From Chitinophagales bacterium (GTDB lineage Bacteria; Bacteroidota; Bacteroidia; Chitinophagales; Chitinophagaceae): a stretch of DNA of 43,736 nucleotides. Below are positions 34,204 to 43,081 of this stretch, piece by piece. The position numbers and the translations under genes were made by a program. The notes below the pieces were generated by a model. That model did not search any database and was not told the origin of the DNA. It saw only the letters and a program-made list of their open reading frames with translations. How positions within the stretch are numbered: the stretch's first letter is position 1; each line of letters starts with the position of its first letter. The stretch is from NCBI GenBank assembly GCA_015655125.1, contig JAATFP010000116.1:1-43736 (forward strand), in the 5' to 3' direction.

Positions 34204-34761
34204 CTACATCTTTGGCAGCAGTACATGATCTACTACATGGATAACACCGTTGCTTTGATTTACATCTTTGATGGTCACTGTTGACGTTCCGCCCATTTCA
34301 TCTTTCAGCACCAGCTTGTTTCCCATCATGCTTGCTACAAGCGTTCCTCCGGAAACTGTTTTTATTGATGCAGCACCCCCGCCCTCTTTTATCAGCTTTG
34401 CAATATCTTTTGCATTTAATTTACCGGCCACAACATGATAGGTTAATACGGTTGTCAACGCCTTTTTGTTTGCTGGTTTTAGTAAATTATCTACTGTTCC
34501 TGCAGGCAAAGCAGCAAATGCCTCGTTTGTTGGTGCAAACACGGTAAAAGGGCCGTCACTTTGTAAAGTAGCAACCAGGTCGGCCGCTTTTACAGCTGCT
34601 ACCAATGTTGTATGATCTTTACTGTTCACCGCATTTTCTACGATATTTTTGCCTGGGTACATTGCTGCGCCACCTACCGTTACTGTTTTTTCCTGCGCCA
34701 TCACTACGGTTGAGCATATTGCAAGAACGGCCATTAAAAAAATACTTTTGATCTTGTTCAT
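34204..34761 (-). CDS. Exported fasciclin (FAS1) domain protein
   Basis: A 185-residue protein with a signal peptide (MNKIKSIFLMAVLAICSTVVMAQ) and one FAS1 domain over about residues 38-183. FAS1 motifs are present: NIVENAVNSKDHTTLVAAVK, the H1 box DGPFTVFAPTNEAFAALPAG, YHVVAGKLNAKDIAKL and the H2 box NGVIHVVDHVLLPK. Single-domain secreted FAS1 proteins are adhesion- or matrix-like; no ligand can be assigned. It is a stand-alone gene, convergent with the XRE gene. Codon use resembles the main genome rather than the AT-rich islet. Confidence 0.92.
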   Translation of the reverse strand: MNKIKSIFLMAVLAICSTVVMAQEKTVTVGGAAMYPGKNIVENAVNSKDHTTLVAAVKAADLVATLQSDGPFTVFAPTNEAFAALPAGTVDNLLKPANKKALTTVLTYHVVAGKLNAKDIAKLIKEGGGAASIKTVSGGTLVASMMGNKLVLKDEMGGTSTVTIKDVNQSNGVIHVVDHVLLPKM

Positions 34762-34951
34762 AATTTTTTTTTATTGATTGAAAATAAGTTGTTTCAAACA
34801 AGTACGACGATGAGAAATTTTTGGTTTTCAACGTCCAAAGATTTTTAAATTATCTCCGTCATTTTTTTGCCATTGATGATTGAGGGTTCGGATTTGGTTC
34901 CTGCGACTGTAAGGCAGCATTCTGAAAAGATATGCAGATGAAATACTAAAA

Positions 34952-34976
34952 TCCCCGGAAAAATTCCGGGGACATT
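34952..34976 (-). terminator. Terminator of the PBP gene (minus strand)
   Basis: TCCCCGGAA (34952-34960) and TTCCGGGGA (34964-34972) form a nine-pair stem with a three-base loop. Read on the minus strand, the stem is followed by TTTTAG, fitting a terminator about 170 bases after the PBP stop codon. Confidence 0.6.
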
Positions 34977-35012
34977 TAAAATTTTACTGTAAGAATAACA
35001 CACGGCGCTATT

Positions 35013-35073
35013 AAAAACAAAGCTGAATAAAATCCGCCTGCGTATGTTCCTACAAGCTCAACATAACAGGATG
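35013..35073 (+). repeat. Dispersed intergenic repeat, copy D (extended)
   Basis: AAAAACAAAGCTGAATAAA followed, at similar spacing to copy C, by the core ACAAGCTCAACATAACAGGA. It lies between the PBP stop and its presumed terminator. The rest of the 34762-35143 gap shows no gene. Confidence 0.7.
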
Positions 35074-35143
35074 CAATAGAATGGGTTTACAAACGAAGGT
35101 TGCAAATCGGTCATAATAAATCTCGCACATCCAACCTCATCTA

Positions 35144-37495
35144 TTAATACTCATTTCCCGGTTTCGGCTTGTTGACTGCACCTGTAGTTTTTTTCTCATC
35201 GGGTTTATTGGCAGGCGCTATCATTGTGCCCGGTTTATTGTCTTTTTTTTCTTCTTTCTTCGGAGGTTTTTGTGTGTCTGGCACATCTGTTACCGGCTCG
35301 TTGTAAAAATCAGTTGCATCTCCGTTCCCATTGTCTTCTGTCAAACTATCACCGTTGTGGAACGCATCATATAATTGCGCATCGGCAGATATGGGACTGT
35401 TCTTTACTTCCAATGGTTCATCAAATTCTTTTTGCCGGCCATAATTGAGTTTCTTGTCCGCATAAGTTTTGCTCATAAAAATCCCCCATCGTGGCGCCGA
35501 CATTTCCGCACCACCGGCATTGTTGCTGTAGATCGGAATGAACGGATCTGCACAGCCAACCCATGAACCGGCCAGCAACTCGGGCGTGTAACCGATGAAC
35601 CAGCCATCCGTATTACCGTTAGTGGTACCAGTCTTTCCCGCTTTCTCCACGGGAATGTTATAGCTGTTCAATGATCGCGCCGTACCAAATTTCACAACAC
35701 CCTTCATGAGGGTTACCATTACGTAATCGTCTACTTCACCAATCACCTGTTTACTTTGTGCCACCGGGAATTCGTGCAACAGGTTACCGTTCTTATCTTC
35801 GATGCGTGTAATGTATACTGGTTCGGTATTGTAGCCTTTATTGGGAAACATCGTGTACGATTGCAACATCTGCATCATCGGTATTTCCGCCGCTCCCAAT
35901 GCTATGGAAGGATAGGGCGGAATCTTCACCGTAACACCACATTGCTGCGCAAACTCAATGGTGCGCTTCACTCCTATCACCGACATCAACCGCCAGGCAC
36001 ATGCGTTCTTAGATTGGGCCAGGCAATAGGCCACCGTGCCGCCACCACCAGAGATCGTTTTACCTCCCAGCGTTAATGCTCCGCCGGGAATCACCGTTTC
36101 TGGCGTATAGCCTGCATCCGTTACTGCAAGGGTATACAACAATGGCTTGAACGTGGAACCCACCTGCCGCATGGCAGAAGCGTTATCATACTTGAACCAA
36201 CGAAAATCGGGACCGCCCACCCAGGCTTTGATCTCGCCCGTTTTCGGGTCCATCGCAACGAAGGATGTCTGCAACAGGGTTTTGTGATATTTGATTGAAT
36301 CCATCGGTGTCATCACCGTATCTTTTTCATGTTTGTCATTTCCCCACCACGAAAATATTTTCATCTTTACCGGAACGTCAAATGATTTGCGGATCGTTGC
36401 TTCATCAATTTCTGCCTCTTTCATATTCGTCCACCGTGAGCTGTATTTCATTGCAGATTCAAGGATACTTTCCCTGCCCTTCCATAATTTATCCATACGA
36501 CCTTTAAGCGATGCGTTCAGTTTCTTTTGCAGAATCGGTAAATGCTGCGCGGTGGCTTCTTCAGCATATCGCTGCATTCTTGAATCTATGGTAGTATATA
36601 TCTTCAAACCGTCACGATACAGGTCGTACGGCTCACCCGTTTTTGGGTTTGTATTTTCCTTGCACCATTTTTTCATCACGTCTATCAATGCACGGCGATA
36701 ATAAGGTGCTATGCCAACGTTTTCGTCAATCTGTTTGTAATTCGTGATCAGCGGCTTTGCCTTCAGCACCGTTGCTTCTCCTTCTGTAAGATAGTGCTGC
36801 TTGCAATCCACCATTCTTTCGATGACAGTATTTCTCCTGTTCAAAGCCTTATCTGGCCTGCTGATGGGATTGTAAATGAATCCTTTCAGCATTCCCACCA
36901 GCACCGCTGCTTCTTCTATCTTAAGATCGACCGGCTCTTTTTGAAAATATGTGCGGCTCGCATTGCGGATACCATACACATTTCCCCAGGGTGCACGATT
37001 GAGATATAAAGTGATAATTTCCTCTTTCGTAAAATTGCGTTCGAGCTTCACCGCAATGATCCATTCCTTCATTTTATCCAGGCCACGGGTGACGATATTC
37101 CCCTTACCTTGCTTCAATATCATTTTTGCCAGTTGCTGCGTGATGGGACTACCGCCGCCATCGGTTCCCAGTTTGGCAACGGCGCGCGCTACCGCTTTGG
37201 CATCGATACCTGAGTGATCGTAAAAACGCACGTCTTCCGTTGCAATCAATGCATGAATAACATTAGGCGAAATCTCATTGTATTTCACCTCACTCCTGTT
37301 TTCAGAATAATATTTCCCCATCAATACACCATCGGCGCTGATCACTTCACTGGCAAGATCTGCCTCAGGATTTTCGAGTTCCTGCAACGAAGGCATTTTT
37401 CCAAATACGCCAAAATTGGCACACAGAAAAAGCAGCACTACCAAAAGGATGCCTCCAAAAAACAGGCGCCATAAAATTTTTACCGCACGGGTCAT
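35144..37495 (-). CDS. Class A penicillin-binding protein (PBP1-type transglycosylase/transpeptidase)
   Basis: A 783-residue bifunctional peptidoglycan synthase. One N-terminal membrane helix (about residues 9-30) is followed by a GT51 glycosyltransferase domain at about 55-235 with catalytic Glu87 (IATEDVRFYDHSGID), GGSPITQQLAKM and KLERNFTKEEIITLYLN. The transpeptidase domain at about 405-700 carries the three penicillin-binding motifs: S447-T-F-K450 (VGSTFKPLLY), S495-K-N497 and K621-T-G-T624 (EKAGKTGTTNG). The last 100 residues are acidic then Pro/Lys-rich and probably disordered (KKEEKKDNKPGTM). It acts in the periplasm on lipid II. The SprE/PorW-like gene is 35 bases upstream, so the two may be co-transcribed. 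Confidence 0.95.
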   Translation of the reverse strand: MTRAVKILWRLFFGGILLVVLLFLCANFGVFGKMPSLQELENPEADLASEVISADGVLMGKYYSENRSEVKYNEISPNVIHALIATEDVRFYDHSGIDAKAVARAVAKLGTDGGGSPITQQLAKMILKQGKGNIVTRGLDKMKEWIIAVKLERNFTKEEIITLYLNRAPWGNVYGIRNASRTYFQKEPVDLKIEEAAVLVGMLKGFIYNPISRPDKALNRRNTVIERMVDCKQHYLTEGEATVLKAKPLITNYKQIDENVGIAPYYRRALIDVMKKWCKENTNPKTGEPYDLYRDGLKIYTTIDSRMQRYAEEATAQHLPILQKKLNASLKGRMDKLWKGRESILESAMKYSSRWTNMKEAEIDEATIRKSFDVPVKMKIFSWWGNDKHEKDTVMTPMDSIKYHKTLLQTSFVAMDPKTGEIKAWVGGPDFRWFKYDNASAMRQVGSTFKPLLYTLAVTDAGYTPETVIPGGALTLGGKTISGGGGTVAYCLAQSKNACAWRLMSVIGVKRTIEFAQQCGVTVKIPPYPSIALGAAEIPMMQMLQSYTMFPNKGYNTEPVYITRIEDKNGNLLHEFPVAQSKQVIGEVDDYVMVTLMKGVVKFGTARSLNSYNIPVEKAGKTGTTNGNTDGWFIGYTPELLAGSWVGCADPFIPIYSNNAGGAEMSAPRWGIFMSKTYADKKLNYGRQKEFDEPLEVKNSPISADAQLYDAFHNGDSLTEDNGNGDATDFYNEPVTDVPDTQKPPKKEEKKDNKPGTMIAPANKPDEKKTTGAVNKPKPGNEY

Positions 37496-37530
37496 ATAAA
37501 TTGATAATTAATAATTAATAATTTCTGCCA

Positions 37531-40500
37531 TCAGAACTTGTTGTCAAAATTGCTGTTCAGCAAAGCCTTGTAACCAGGCAGGTCCTTGTTCGTTTTCAGC
37601 ACCTGCAGGTTATCATCTGAAATGATCAGGAATGAATATTTGTTAGGCGGCAACCACGACATTTCCGATGGCGCCGCCTTCTTAATCTTGTCGTAATATT
37701 TGATGGCGGCCGCTGCGTCTTCGAATGGCGAAAATAACAATAACGTCTTTTCACCGTCGATGGCATCGCGCGTTATAACAATATTTTGCGTATAATAACT
37801 TTCATGGTTGAAACGGTTGATCGCATTTTTCGCTTCATTGATATAAACGCCGTCAACTTTATCAAGGATCATCACAACATACTGCGGCTTGTTGGGATCA
37901 AGCGTAAAAGATCCTTTCACAAATCTTGGGGCAACCTTGATAGACGAATCCTTGAGGATCCCAGGCTGTATATTTGGCTGCACCACCACCTTAGGTACAA
38001 CGGTGACGGGTTTAGAATCAACCGGTTTGTTTGCAACCGGCTTGTCGTCCACAAAGATCATCTTGTCTTCTTCCGCACGGGTAACATTTAGGTCGGTCAG
38101 GTATTTTTCAATTTCTGCCCTTCTCCCTAAAACTTCCACCATCGTGGCAGCTTTTTCTTTCAAGGGTGATGCAGGGTATAGTTGTTGCAGATCGTTCAAC
38201 GCAACGATGGCTGCACTGTCGTTCCTGTCTCGGATGTGATGCACGGCGTCGATATACAGCAATTGGGGAGACCAGTAGTTGGAGCCGTAAACACTATCAG
38301 CTTTTTTCTTTGCTTCCGTGGCTTCTGTAAATTTACCTTCAATGAACATGTTGTAGATCGCTTCATAGCGTGCTGTGACTTCGGGATTTTTTTTGTTCGG
38401 GTCAAGCAAGGATGGATTGAGGATCTTGTTGGCCGCAGTAGAACCTGCATATTTTGTTGTTACCTGGTTCTTGTAATAAGTCGCCCGGGTTGCATCGCCT
38501 ATCTTTGAATAGCAGTAATAAAGTCCGAGATATATTTCCGCTTCATTGCCGCCAATCGGAAAACGGCGCAGATACTCATTATACGTGTTAATGGCTTCGC
38601 CATAATCGAGTAATTCATTCTGGAACAACTTTGCCAACGCAAATAAATTATCCGCAATCACCCTGTTGCTGCTATCCATTTGTTCGGGGGTAAGAGGAAT
38701 GTCGGCCATCAATGCATCATAACTGTACTCCACCACTTGTGCAGCACCTGTGCTTGTTTTAACCAGGGCGTTTCCATTTGCATCAGTGTCCTTTGCTGGA
38801 ACCTTATCCGGGTCATCGTTGTTGGAAATGCCCGCTGTTATATCATTGGGGGTTGTTACCACCGCCTCTGCAGCAGTCTTCCGCTGCCAATTGTCTACAT
38901 TGGTTCTTTTTCCCCAGCGACGTTTGAAATCTGTGAATCCTTTTGATTTGGCACTGGAATTATAAAAGTACCAGTCGCCTTTAGAGCTGCTTTCAAACAA
39001 ATCAGTTGGAGTTGCATTCTTATCATTTGTAAATGTGATCGGCAAGGAACCCATACCGTTTTCGTCTTCTTTCAGTCCCTGTGATTTCCGGTATTTGCGC
39101 ACCATCTTTTTAATAAGGGCATCCCTGTCGGACGGCGACATAGCGGCCAATGCCTGCAAACTATCCTGTCGGGAAACTTCGTTTATTTTCTCCACTATCC
39201 GCGCAAGCGATTCTTTCCTGTCGGTAATATCGGCGGCTTTATCTTCGAGGGATTTATCGGTCAGATCCAGGCTATCGTAGTAAGAATGCGCGTCTACATA
39301 TTGTTTCCGCTCGTATGCGATATCTGCCAGCTGCAAAAAGGACCTGTTCTTATAAGGAACGTTGCCCGTATTGTAGAACGTGCTTTTTTTATAGGACACA
39401 ATTGCATTAGCGGTGTCTGGTAATTGCATGCTCAACTGGCCGGTGGAGTAATAGATGATGTCGCGGTAATTTTCATATTTATCTTTGCGCGCCATTTTCA
39501 ACAAAGTGTTGATGCTGCTTTGCGTCTCCTTCAGGTTGCCGGAATTGCGCATCATCTTTGCATCATTCAGACGGGCAAAAATATCCATTACAGGATCGGT
39601 GGTATGATTGGCTGCTTTGGAATAATATTTCGAAGCGTTGTCAAAATCGCCGTTGATCTCGTATAACTGCGCCAGCAGGAATTCCCACCGGCTCTTGTCT
39701 TGTTTGGTATCCGCGTTGGTCAATGCGCGTTGCAGATGTATCGCAGAACTGTCTAAATTATTTTGCGAAAAGAACCAATACGCGGTCACTTCCTCCAGAT
39801 CGTTCTTCAGGCGTTGGGGCAAATTCTGATCGTGCTGAAGAATGTTAATCAGGCCGGCGGCATCGCCATATTCCTGCTGATCGATGAACGTACGCGTGAG
39901 CCAGATAAGCGCATCATTGCGACTTGGCGGCAATGTAAGCACTTTCTGAACGATGTTTCGTTTTTCCTTATTTGCAATAGACAATGCGCCGGTGCCGGTT
40001 TCATTATTTGTTCCCACAATACGGGCGTCATCTTCATTTTTCTTTCTCGGGAAAAGATTATAGTTGATGAACTGAAAAGTGAGCGCTGCCGAATCGAATT
40101 GTTTGCGGAAATAATATGCTTTGCCGATGAGTAGATACATATTATCTACCCAATCTGTACGAAGATCGTGCAGCAGGATTCCTGCGGTGGATTTGTAGAT
40201 GACAGAATCCAGCTCCGTTTTTTGTTGTGCCGTATTATCCAGTGAATAAGGGTAAAATGAAAGTAGCTGAGCGTAATCGTCTTTTTGAGAAAGTTTCGCG
40301 CGTTCCAGCACGCCGTTGAGCTTATTATTTGCGTTAAAATAATAATTATAGTGCGTTACATTATTCTGGATCACTTTTCTGAAAGTGGTGAGTTTTTTAT
40401 CGGTCTTTTCCGAAGCAAGCAACTTTTCTTCATATTGAGCAGGCTTTTTTTCTTTCCCAAACGGGTCCAATGTCCATGTTGGCTGCGCAAATAATTCACC

Positions 40501-40557
40501 GGTAAAGCTGAAAAAAAAGAAGAAAAAAAGGATTAATTTTAACTTGGGTGTCAACAT
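37531..40557 (-). CDS. TPR protein resembling SprE/PorW of the type IX secretion system
   Basis: A 1008-residue exported protein (signal MLTPKLKLILFFFFFFSFTG...AQ). The N-terminal region KVIQNNVTHYNYYFNANNKL matches the start of SprE/PorW-like proteins. TPR helices fill residues about 60-480 and again 640-830 (LLIGKAYYFRKQFDSAALTF, LAQLYEINGDFDNASKYYSK, INTYNEYLRRFPIGGNEAEI). The C-terminal domain (PQYVVMILDKVDGVYINEAK, NRFNHESYYTQNIVITRDAI) is also typical. In Flavobacterium and Porphyromonas these proteins are needed for T9SS secretion and gliding. The F. johnsoniae protein is a lipoprotein, whereas this signal appears non-lipidated. The T9SS cargo at 9105 in this window fits with it. Confidence 0.85.
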   Translation of the reverse strand: MLTPKLKLILFFFFFFSFTGELFAQPTWTLDPFGKEKKPAQYEEKLLASEKTDKKLTTFRKVIQNNVTHYNYYFNANNKLNGVLERAKLSQKDDYAQLLSFYPYSLDNTAQQKTELDSVIYKSTAGILLHDLRTDWVDNMYLLIGKAYYFRKQFDSAALTFQFINYNLFPRKKNEDDARIVGTNNETGTGALSIANKEKRNIVQKVLTLPPSRNDALIWLTRTFIDQQEYGDAAGLINILQHDQNLPQRLKNDLEEVTAYWFFSQNNLDSSAIHLQRALTNADTKQDKSRWEFLLAQLYEINGDFDNASKYYSKAANHTTDPVMDIFARLNDAKMMRNSGNLKETQSSINTLLKMARKDKYENYRDIIYYSTGQLSMQLPDTANAIVSYKKSTFYNTGNVPYKNRSFLQLADIAYERKQYVDAHSYYDSLDLTDKSLEDKAADITDRKESLARIVEKINEVSRQDSLQALAAMSPSDRDALIKKMVRKYRKSQGLKEDENGMGSLPITFTNDKNATPTDLFESSSKGDWYFYNSSAKSKGFTDFKRRWGKRTNVDNWQRKTAAEAVVTTPNDITAGISNNDDPDKVPAKDTDANGNALVKTSTGAAQVVEYSYDALMADIPLTPEQMDSSNRVIADNLFALAKLFQNELLDYGEAINTYNEYLRRFPIGGNEAEIYLGLYYCYSKIGDATRATYYKNQVTTKYAGSTAANKILNPSLLDPNKKNPEVTARYEAIYNMFIEGKFTEATEAKKKADSVYGSNYWSPQLLYIDAVHHIRDRNDSAAIVALNDLQQLYPASPLKEKAATMVEVLGRRAEIEKYLTDLNVTRAEEDKMIFVDDKPVANKPVDSKPVTVVPKVVVQPNIQPGILKDSSIKVAPRFVKGSFTLDPNKPQYVVMILDKVDGVYINEAKNAINRFNHESYYTQNIVITRDAIDGEKTLLLFSPFEDAAAAIKYYDKIKKAAPSEMSWLPPNKYSFLIISDDNLQVLKTNKDLPGYKALLNSNFDNKF

Positions 40558-40900
40558 GAATAAAAGTTGTTATTATACGGGGCTAAATATCGGTTTTTTT
40601 TCTGTAAATGGCATTTTTAAAGCTGCAAGCAATATGATTTTTAGAAGTTTAGCAAGCAAAACTTGTTAAATCTATAATAGATGATCTGTGATCTATGATC
40701 TTTTTCAGATTTGCAGCGGTTTTGCTATAGTAAATTCGCTGAATAATTTCAGGAAAATAATACACTATACATCATAGGTAAAGACAATCATTTTAAGAAG
40801 CTACTTTTTCTTATTACTATTTTTCATAATAGAAATATAATGACCATGTTTTTGCATTAGTTGCCACAGGTTTCCTACTTTTAATGTTCTAATTTTAACT
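40558..40900. other. Divergent promoter region between SprE/PorW-like and small membrane protein genes
   Basis: AT-rich, 343 bases, no gene. It holds three tandem TGATCT hexamers at seven-base spacing (40681-40701). A promoter candidate for the rightward gene has TTTG at 40851-40854 and TACTTTTA at 40876-40883, spacing 21. Confidence 0.45.
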
Positions 40901-41299
40901 ATGGCCAAACTGGATACGGGTAATACCTTGAAGCGGCTTCGCAATCACTACCGGCTTGTGATCATGAACGAAGATACTTACGAGGAAGTGGTGAAATTCA
41001 AGCTCACAAGAATGAGCGTTTACGTGATCTTCAGCAGTTTGTTCATTTTAATGGTGGGACTTACCACCGCGCTGATCATCTTTACGCCGTTGAAATATTA
41101 CCTGCCAGGCGTTGGATACGGCAATGCCACCGAAGTACGGCAATACCGGGAGTTGAAGATCAGGACAGATTCGATGGAACAGGCGCTCTTGCACCAGGGA
41201 CAATATTTCAGCAATATTCAAAAAGTATTGGAAGGAAAAGTTCCAAAGCTGGATACCAATAAACTTGTCCTGCCAAAAGTGGAGAATTCGGATGATTGA
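40901..41299 (+). CDS. Single-pass membrane protein resembling the anchor of bactofilin-linked M23 peptidases
   Basis: A 132-residue protein with one membrane helix at about 37-60 (RMSVYVIFSSLFILMVGLTT). The segment around it (HYRLVIMNEDTYEEVVKFKL, FTPLKYYLPGVGYGN) resembles the N-terminal anchor of Bacteroidota M23-type peptidases found beside bactofilin genes. Here the reading frame ends at residue 132, after a short coiled-coil-like stretch (RQYRELKIRTDSMEQALLHQ), with no peptidase domain in any frame before the bactofilin gene. The comparison is from memory. It is probably in one operon with bactofilin, 128 bases downstream, and may recruit bactofilin to the membrane (inference). Confidence 0.7.
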   Translation: MAKLDTGNTLKRLRNHYRLVIMNEDTYEEVVKFKLTRMSVYVIFSSLFILMVGLTTALIIFTPLKYYLPGVGYGNATEVRQYRELKIRTDSMEQALLHQGQYFSNIQKVLEGKVPKLDTNKLVLPKVENSDD

Positions 41300-41427
41300 G
41301 AAAGACGGCAGACGACTGATGAGCGACGACAGACAACTGACTACCGGGATTACTGTCAGTCTGAGTTCGTTGAAGACGGAAATACGAGTATTTGGTTTAT
41401 AATTCATTACCAAAAAAACCGCCAATC

Positions 41428-41835
41428 ATGTTTAATTCCAAATCCAAAACCGCTGCAGAAGAAACCGCTGCGGCCGCCAACAGTATTGTTGGAACCGGCA
41501 CTACCATTACCGGAAACATTGATACAAACGGAGATCTGCGGATCGACGGCACGCTGAAAGGCGATATCACCAGCAGTGCAAAACTGCTGATCGGCCCGAA
41601 TGGAATCGTGGAAGGCAATATCAACTGCCGCGTTGCAGATATTATGGGACAAATTGTGGGAAATATCTACGTAAAGGATCTGTTGCAACTTAAAGGCAAA
41701 GCATTGGTTACGGGTGATATTCACACGGCAAAGTTGTTTATCGAAGAAACTGCCAGCTTCAACGGGCAGTGTAAAATGGGTGCGAGCGTGGTAGAACTTA
41801 AACAACAAGATGTTCCATTAGCTGTGAATGAATAA
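41428..41835 (+). CDS. Bactofilin (polymer-forming cytoskeletal protein)
   Basis: A 135-residue bactofilin from ATG 41428; an upstream in-frame ATG at 41392 gives a non-family extension. A short Ala/Lys-rich disordered tail (1-18) precedes the beta-helical DUF583 domain (about 20-115). Its successive turns are visible: NSIVGTGTTITGNIDTNGDL, RIDGTLKGDITSSAKLLIGP, GIVEGNINCRVADIMGQIVG and NIYVKDLLQLKGKALVTGDI. Bactofilins polymerise without nucleotide at the membrane and organise cell-wall enzymes. It overlaps the AtpZ start by eight bases, so they are translationally coupled. Confidence 0.93.
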   Translation: MFNSKSKTAAEETAAAANSIVGTGTTITGNIDTNGDLRIDGTLKGDITSSAKLLIGPNGIVEGNINCRVADIMGQIVGNIYVKDLLQLKGKALVTGDIHTAKLFIEETASFNGQCKMGASVVELKQQDVPLAVNE

Positions 41836-42031
41836 GAACAACCAGTCTTTATGGCGCTATGCGGGACTTGCCACGCAATTTTTTGCGGCAATAGCCATTG
41901 CTTTGTTCAGCGGCTACAAACTCGATGGCTGGCTAAAAATAAAGTTCCCTTTAGCGATCTGGATATTACCTTTGCTGTTTATCATCGCTATGATCGTAAA
42001 GATCATCCGGGATACGAGTCCAAAAAAATAA
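41828..42031 (+). CDS. AtpZ/AtpI-like small membrane protein
   Basis: A 67-residue protein with two membrane helices joined by a short loop: YAGLATQFFAAIAIALFSGY, KLDGWLKIKFPLAIWILPLL. The GLATQF...LDGWLKIKFP pattern is typical of AtpZ/AtpI proteins encoded at the head of F-type ATP synthase operons, where they aid magnesium or c-ring handling. It starts inside the bactofilin gene and ends eight bases before the next membrane protein gene. The ATP synthase genes themselves do not follow in this window. Confidence 0.85.
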   Translation: MNKNNQSLWRYAGLATQFFAAIAIALFSGYKLDGWLKIKFPLAIWILPLLFIIAMIVKIIRDTSPKK

Positions 42032-42039
42032 TCAAATTC

Positions 42040-42435
42040 ATGAGCCTGGCCACACGAGCATTAGTTCCATTTTTCGTCATTTTTTTTATTGTAAATATCA
42101 TCATTGGTGCATGCTGGGACGTTTTTCAAAAATGGGGAACAGATAATTTTGTACTACTTGGCGCCAATGCATTGTTCTTATTGATGAACATCTTCGTTTT
42201 TCTCATTCAAAAAAAAGCATTGTCCAACAAAAATCCGAATGTGTTTATCCGCAGCATCATGTCCGGTATGATGATTAAAATGTTTGGCTGCGTGATCGCT
42301 GTTTTGATCTACACAACTACCGCCGGCAAGGCTTTCAACAAATCGGCAGTATTTATTTCATTGGTGCTTTATCTTGTTTACCTGGGAGCCGAAGTGGCAA
42401 TAATGACAAAGCTGAATAAAAATCACCATGGCTAG
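42040..42435 (+). CDS. Four-helix membrane protein following AtpZ
   Basis: A 131-residue integral membrane protein starting at ATG 42040 (the frame is open upstream but overlaps AtpZ out of frame). Four helices are apparent: PFFVIFFIVNIIIGACW, LLGANALFLLMNIFVFLI, MMIKMFGCVIAVLIYTT and AVFISLVLYLVYLGAEVAIM. The size, helix number and place after AtpZ suggest the AtpI-like protein that usually precedes atpB in Bacteroidota (inference). There are no catalytic motifs. It overlaps the SprT-like gene by eight bases. Confidence 0.75.
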   Translation: MSLATRALVPFFVIFFIVNIIIGACWDVFQKWGTDNFVLLGANALFLLMNIFVFLIQKKALSNKNPNVFIRSIMSGMMIKMFGCVIAVLIYTTTAGKAFNKSAVFISLVLYLVYLGAEVAIMTKLNKNHHG

Positions 42436-42955
42436 GCAACAGGTAGATCTTTCCGCACTGATTCCTTATTTACCCGAGGGCAGCTATGAAGACGTTGTCC
42501 GCTATATACATTTTTACAAAGTTCAACTTACCATTACCCGCCAACGCCAGAGTATTTTAGGCGATTACCGTCACGCGCATGGAACGCTCGGGCATCGCAT
42601 CAGCGTCAACGGCAACCTTAATAAATACGCGTTTCTGATTACATTGCTGCACGAACTTGCCCATCTTTTTACTTATGAAAAATTCGGTAACAGGGTTCAG
42701 TCGCATGGCCGCGAATGGAAACACGAGTTTGGGATGATCCTCGCAGAATTTGTAAAAAAGAAAATTTTCCCAGCCACGCTGGAACAGGTGCTATTGACCA
42801 GTTTGAGGGATCCTGCGGCGAGCAGTTGCGGTGATGAAAAACTCTTGCGCGAGCTAAAAAATTATGATGCGAAACAAAATGGTCAATTGTTTGTTGAACA
42901 ATTACCAACAGGAACTTTATTTAAAATAAAAGGCGACCGTATCTTTCGCAAATGA
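42428..42955 (+). CDS. SprT-like zinc metalloprotease-fold protein
   Basis: A 175-residue cytoplasmic protein of the SprT-like family. The zinc motif is HExxH in ITLLHELAHLFTYEKFG, with a third ligand probably His in VQSHGREWKHEFG. LTITRQRQSILGDYRHAHGT matches the preceding conserved strand. SprT-like proteins include the DNA-protein crosslink proteases of eukaryotes; bacterial members are poorly characterised. The C-terminal zinc-ribbon of longer SprT proteins is not evident. It starts within the preceding gene, the last of a tightly packed set with bactofilin and AtpZ. Confidence 0.85.
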   Translation: MARQQVDLSALIPYLPEGSYEDVVRYIHFYKVQLTITRQRQSILGDYRHAHGTLGHRISVNGNLNKYAFLITLLHELAHLFTYEKFGNRVQSHGREWKHEFGMILAEFVKKKIFPATLEQVLLTSLRDPAASSCGDEKLLRELKNYDAKQNGQLFVEQLPTGTLFKIKGDRIFRK

Positions 42956-43081
42956 GAAAAAATACGCAAGCGTTATAAATGCGAAGAGCTGGCCACTGGA
43001 AAATGGTATTTATTCAGTGGCGTATATGAAGTAGTGCCTTTAAACCAGGAGTGATTTCATAGAACAGCTTTTCTTAATAGC

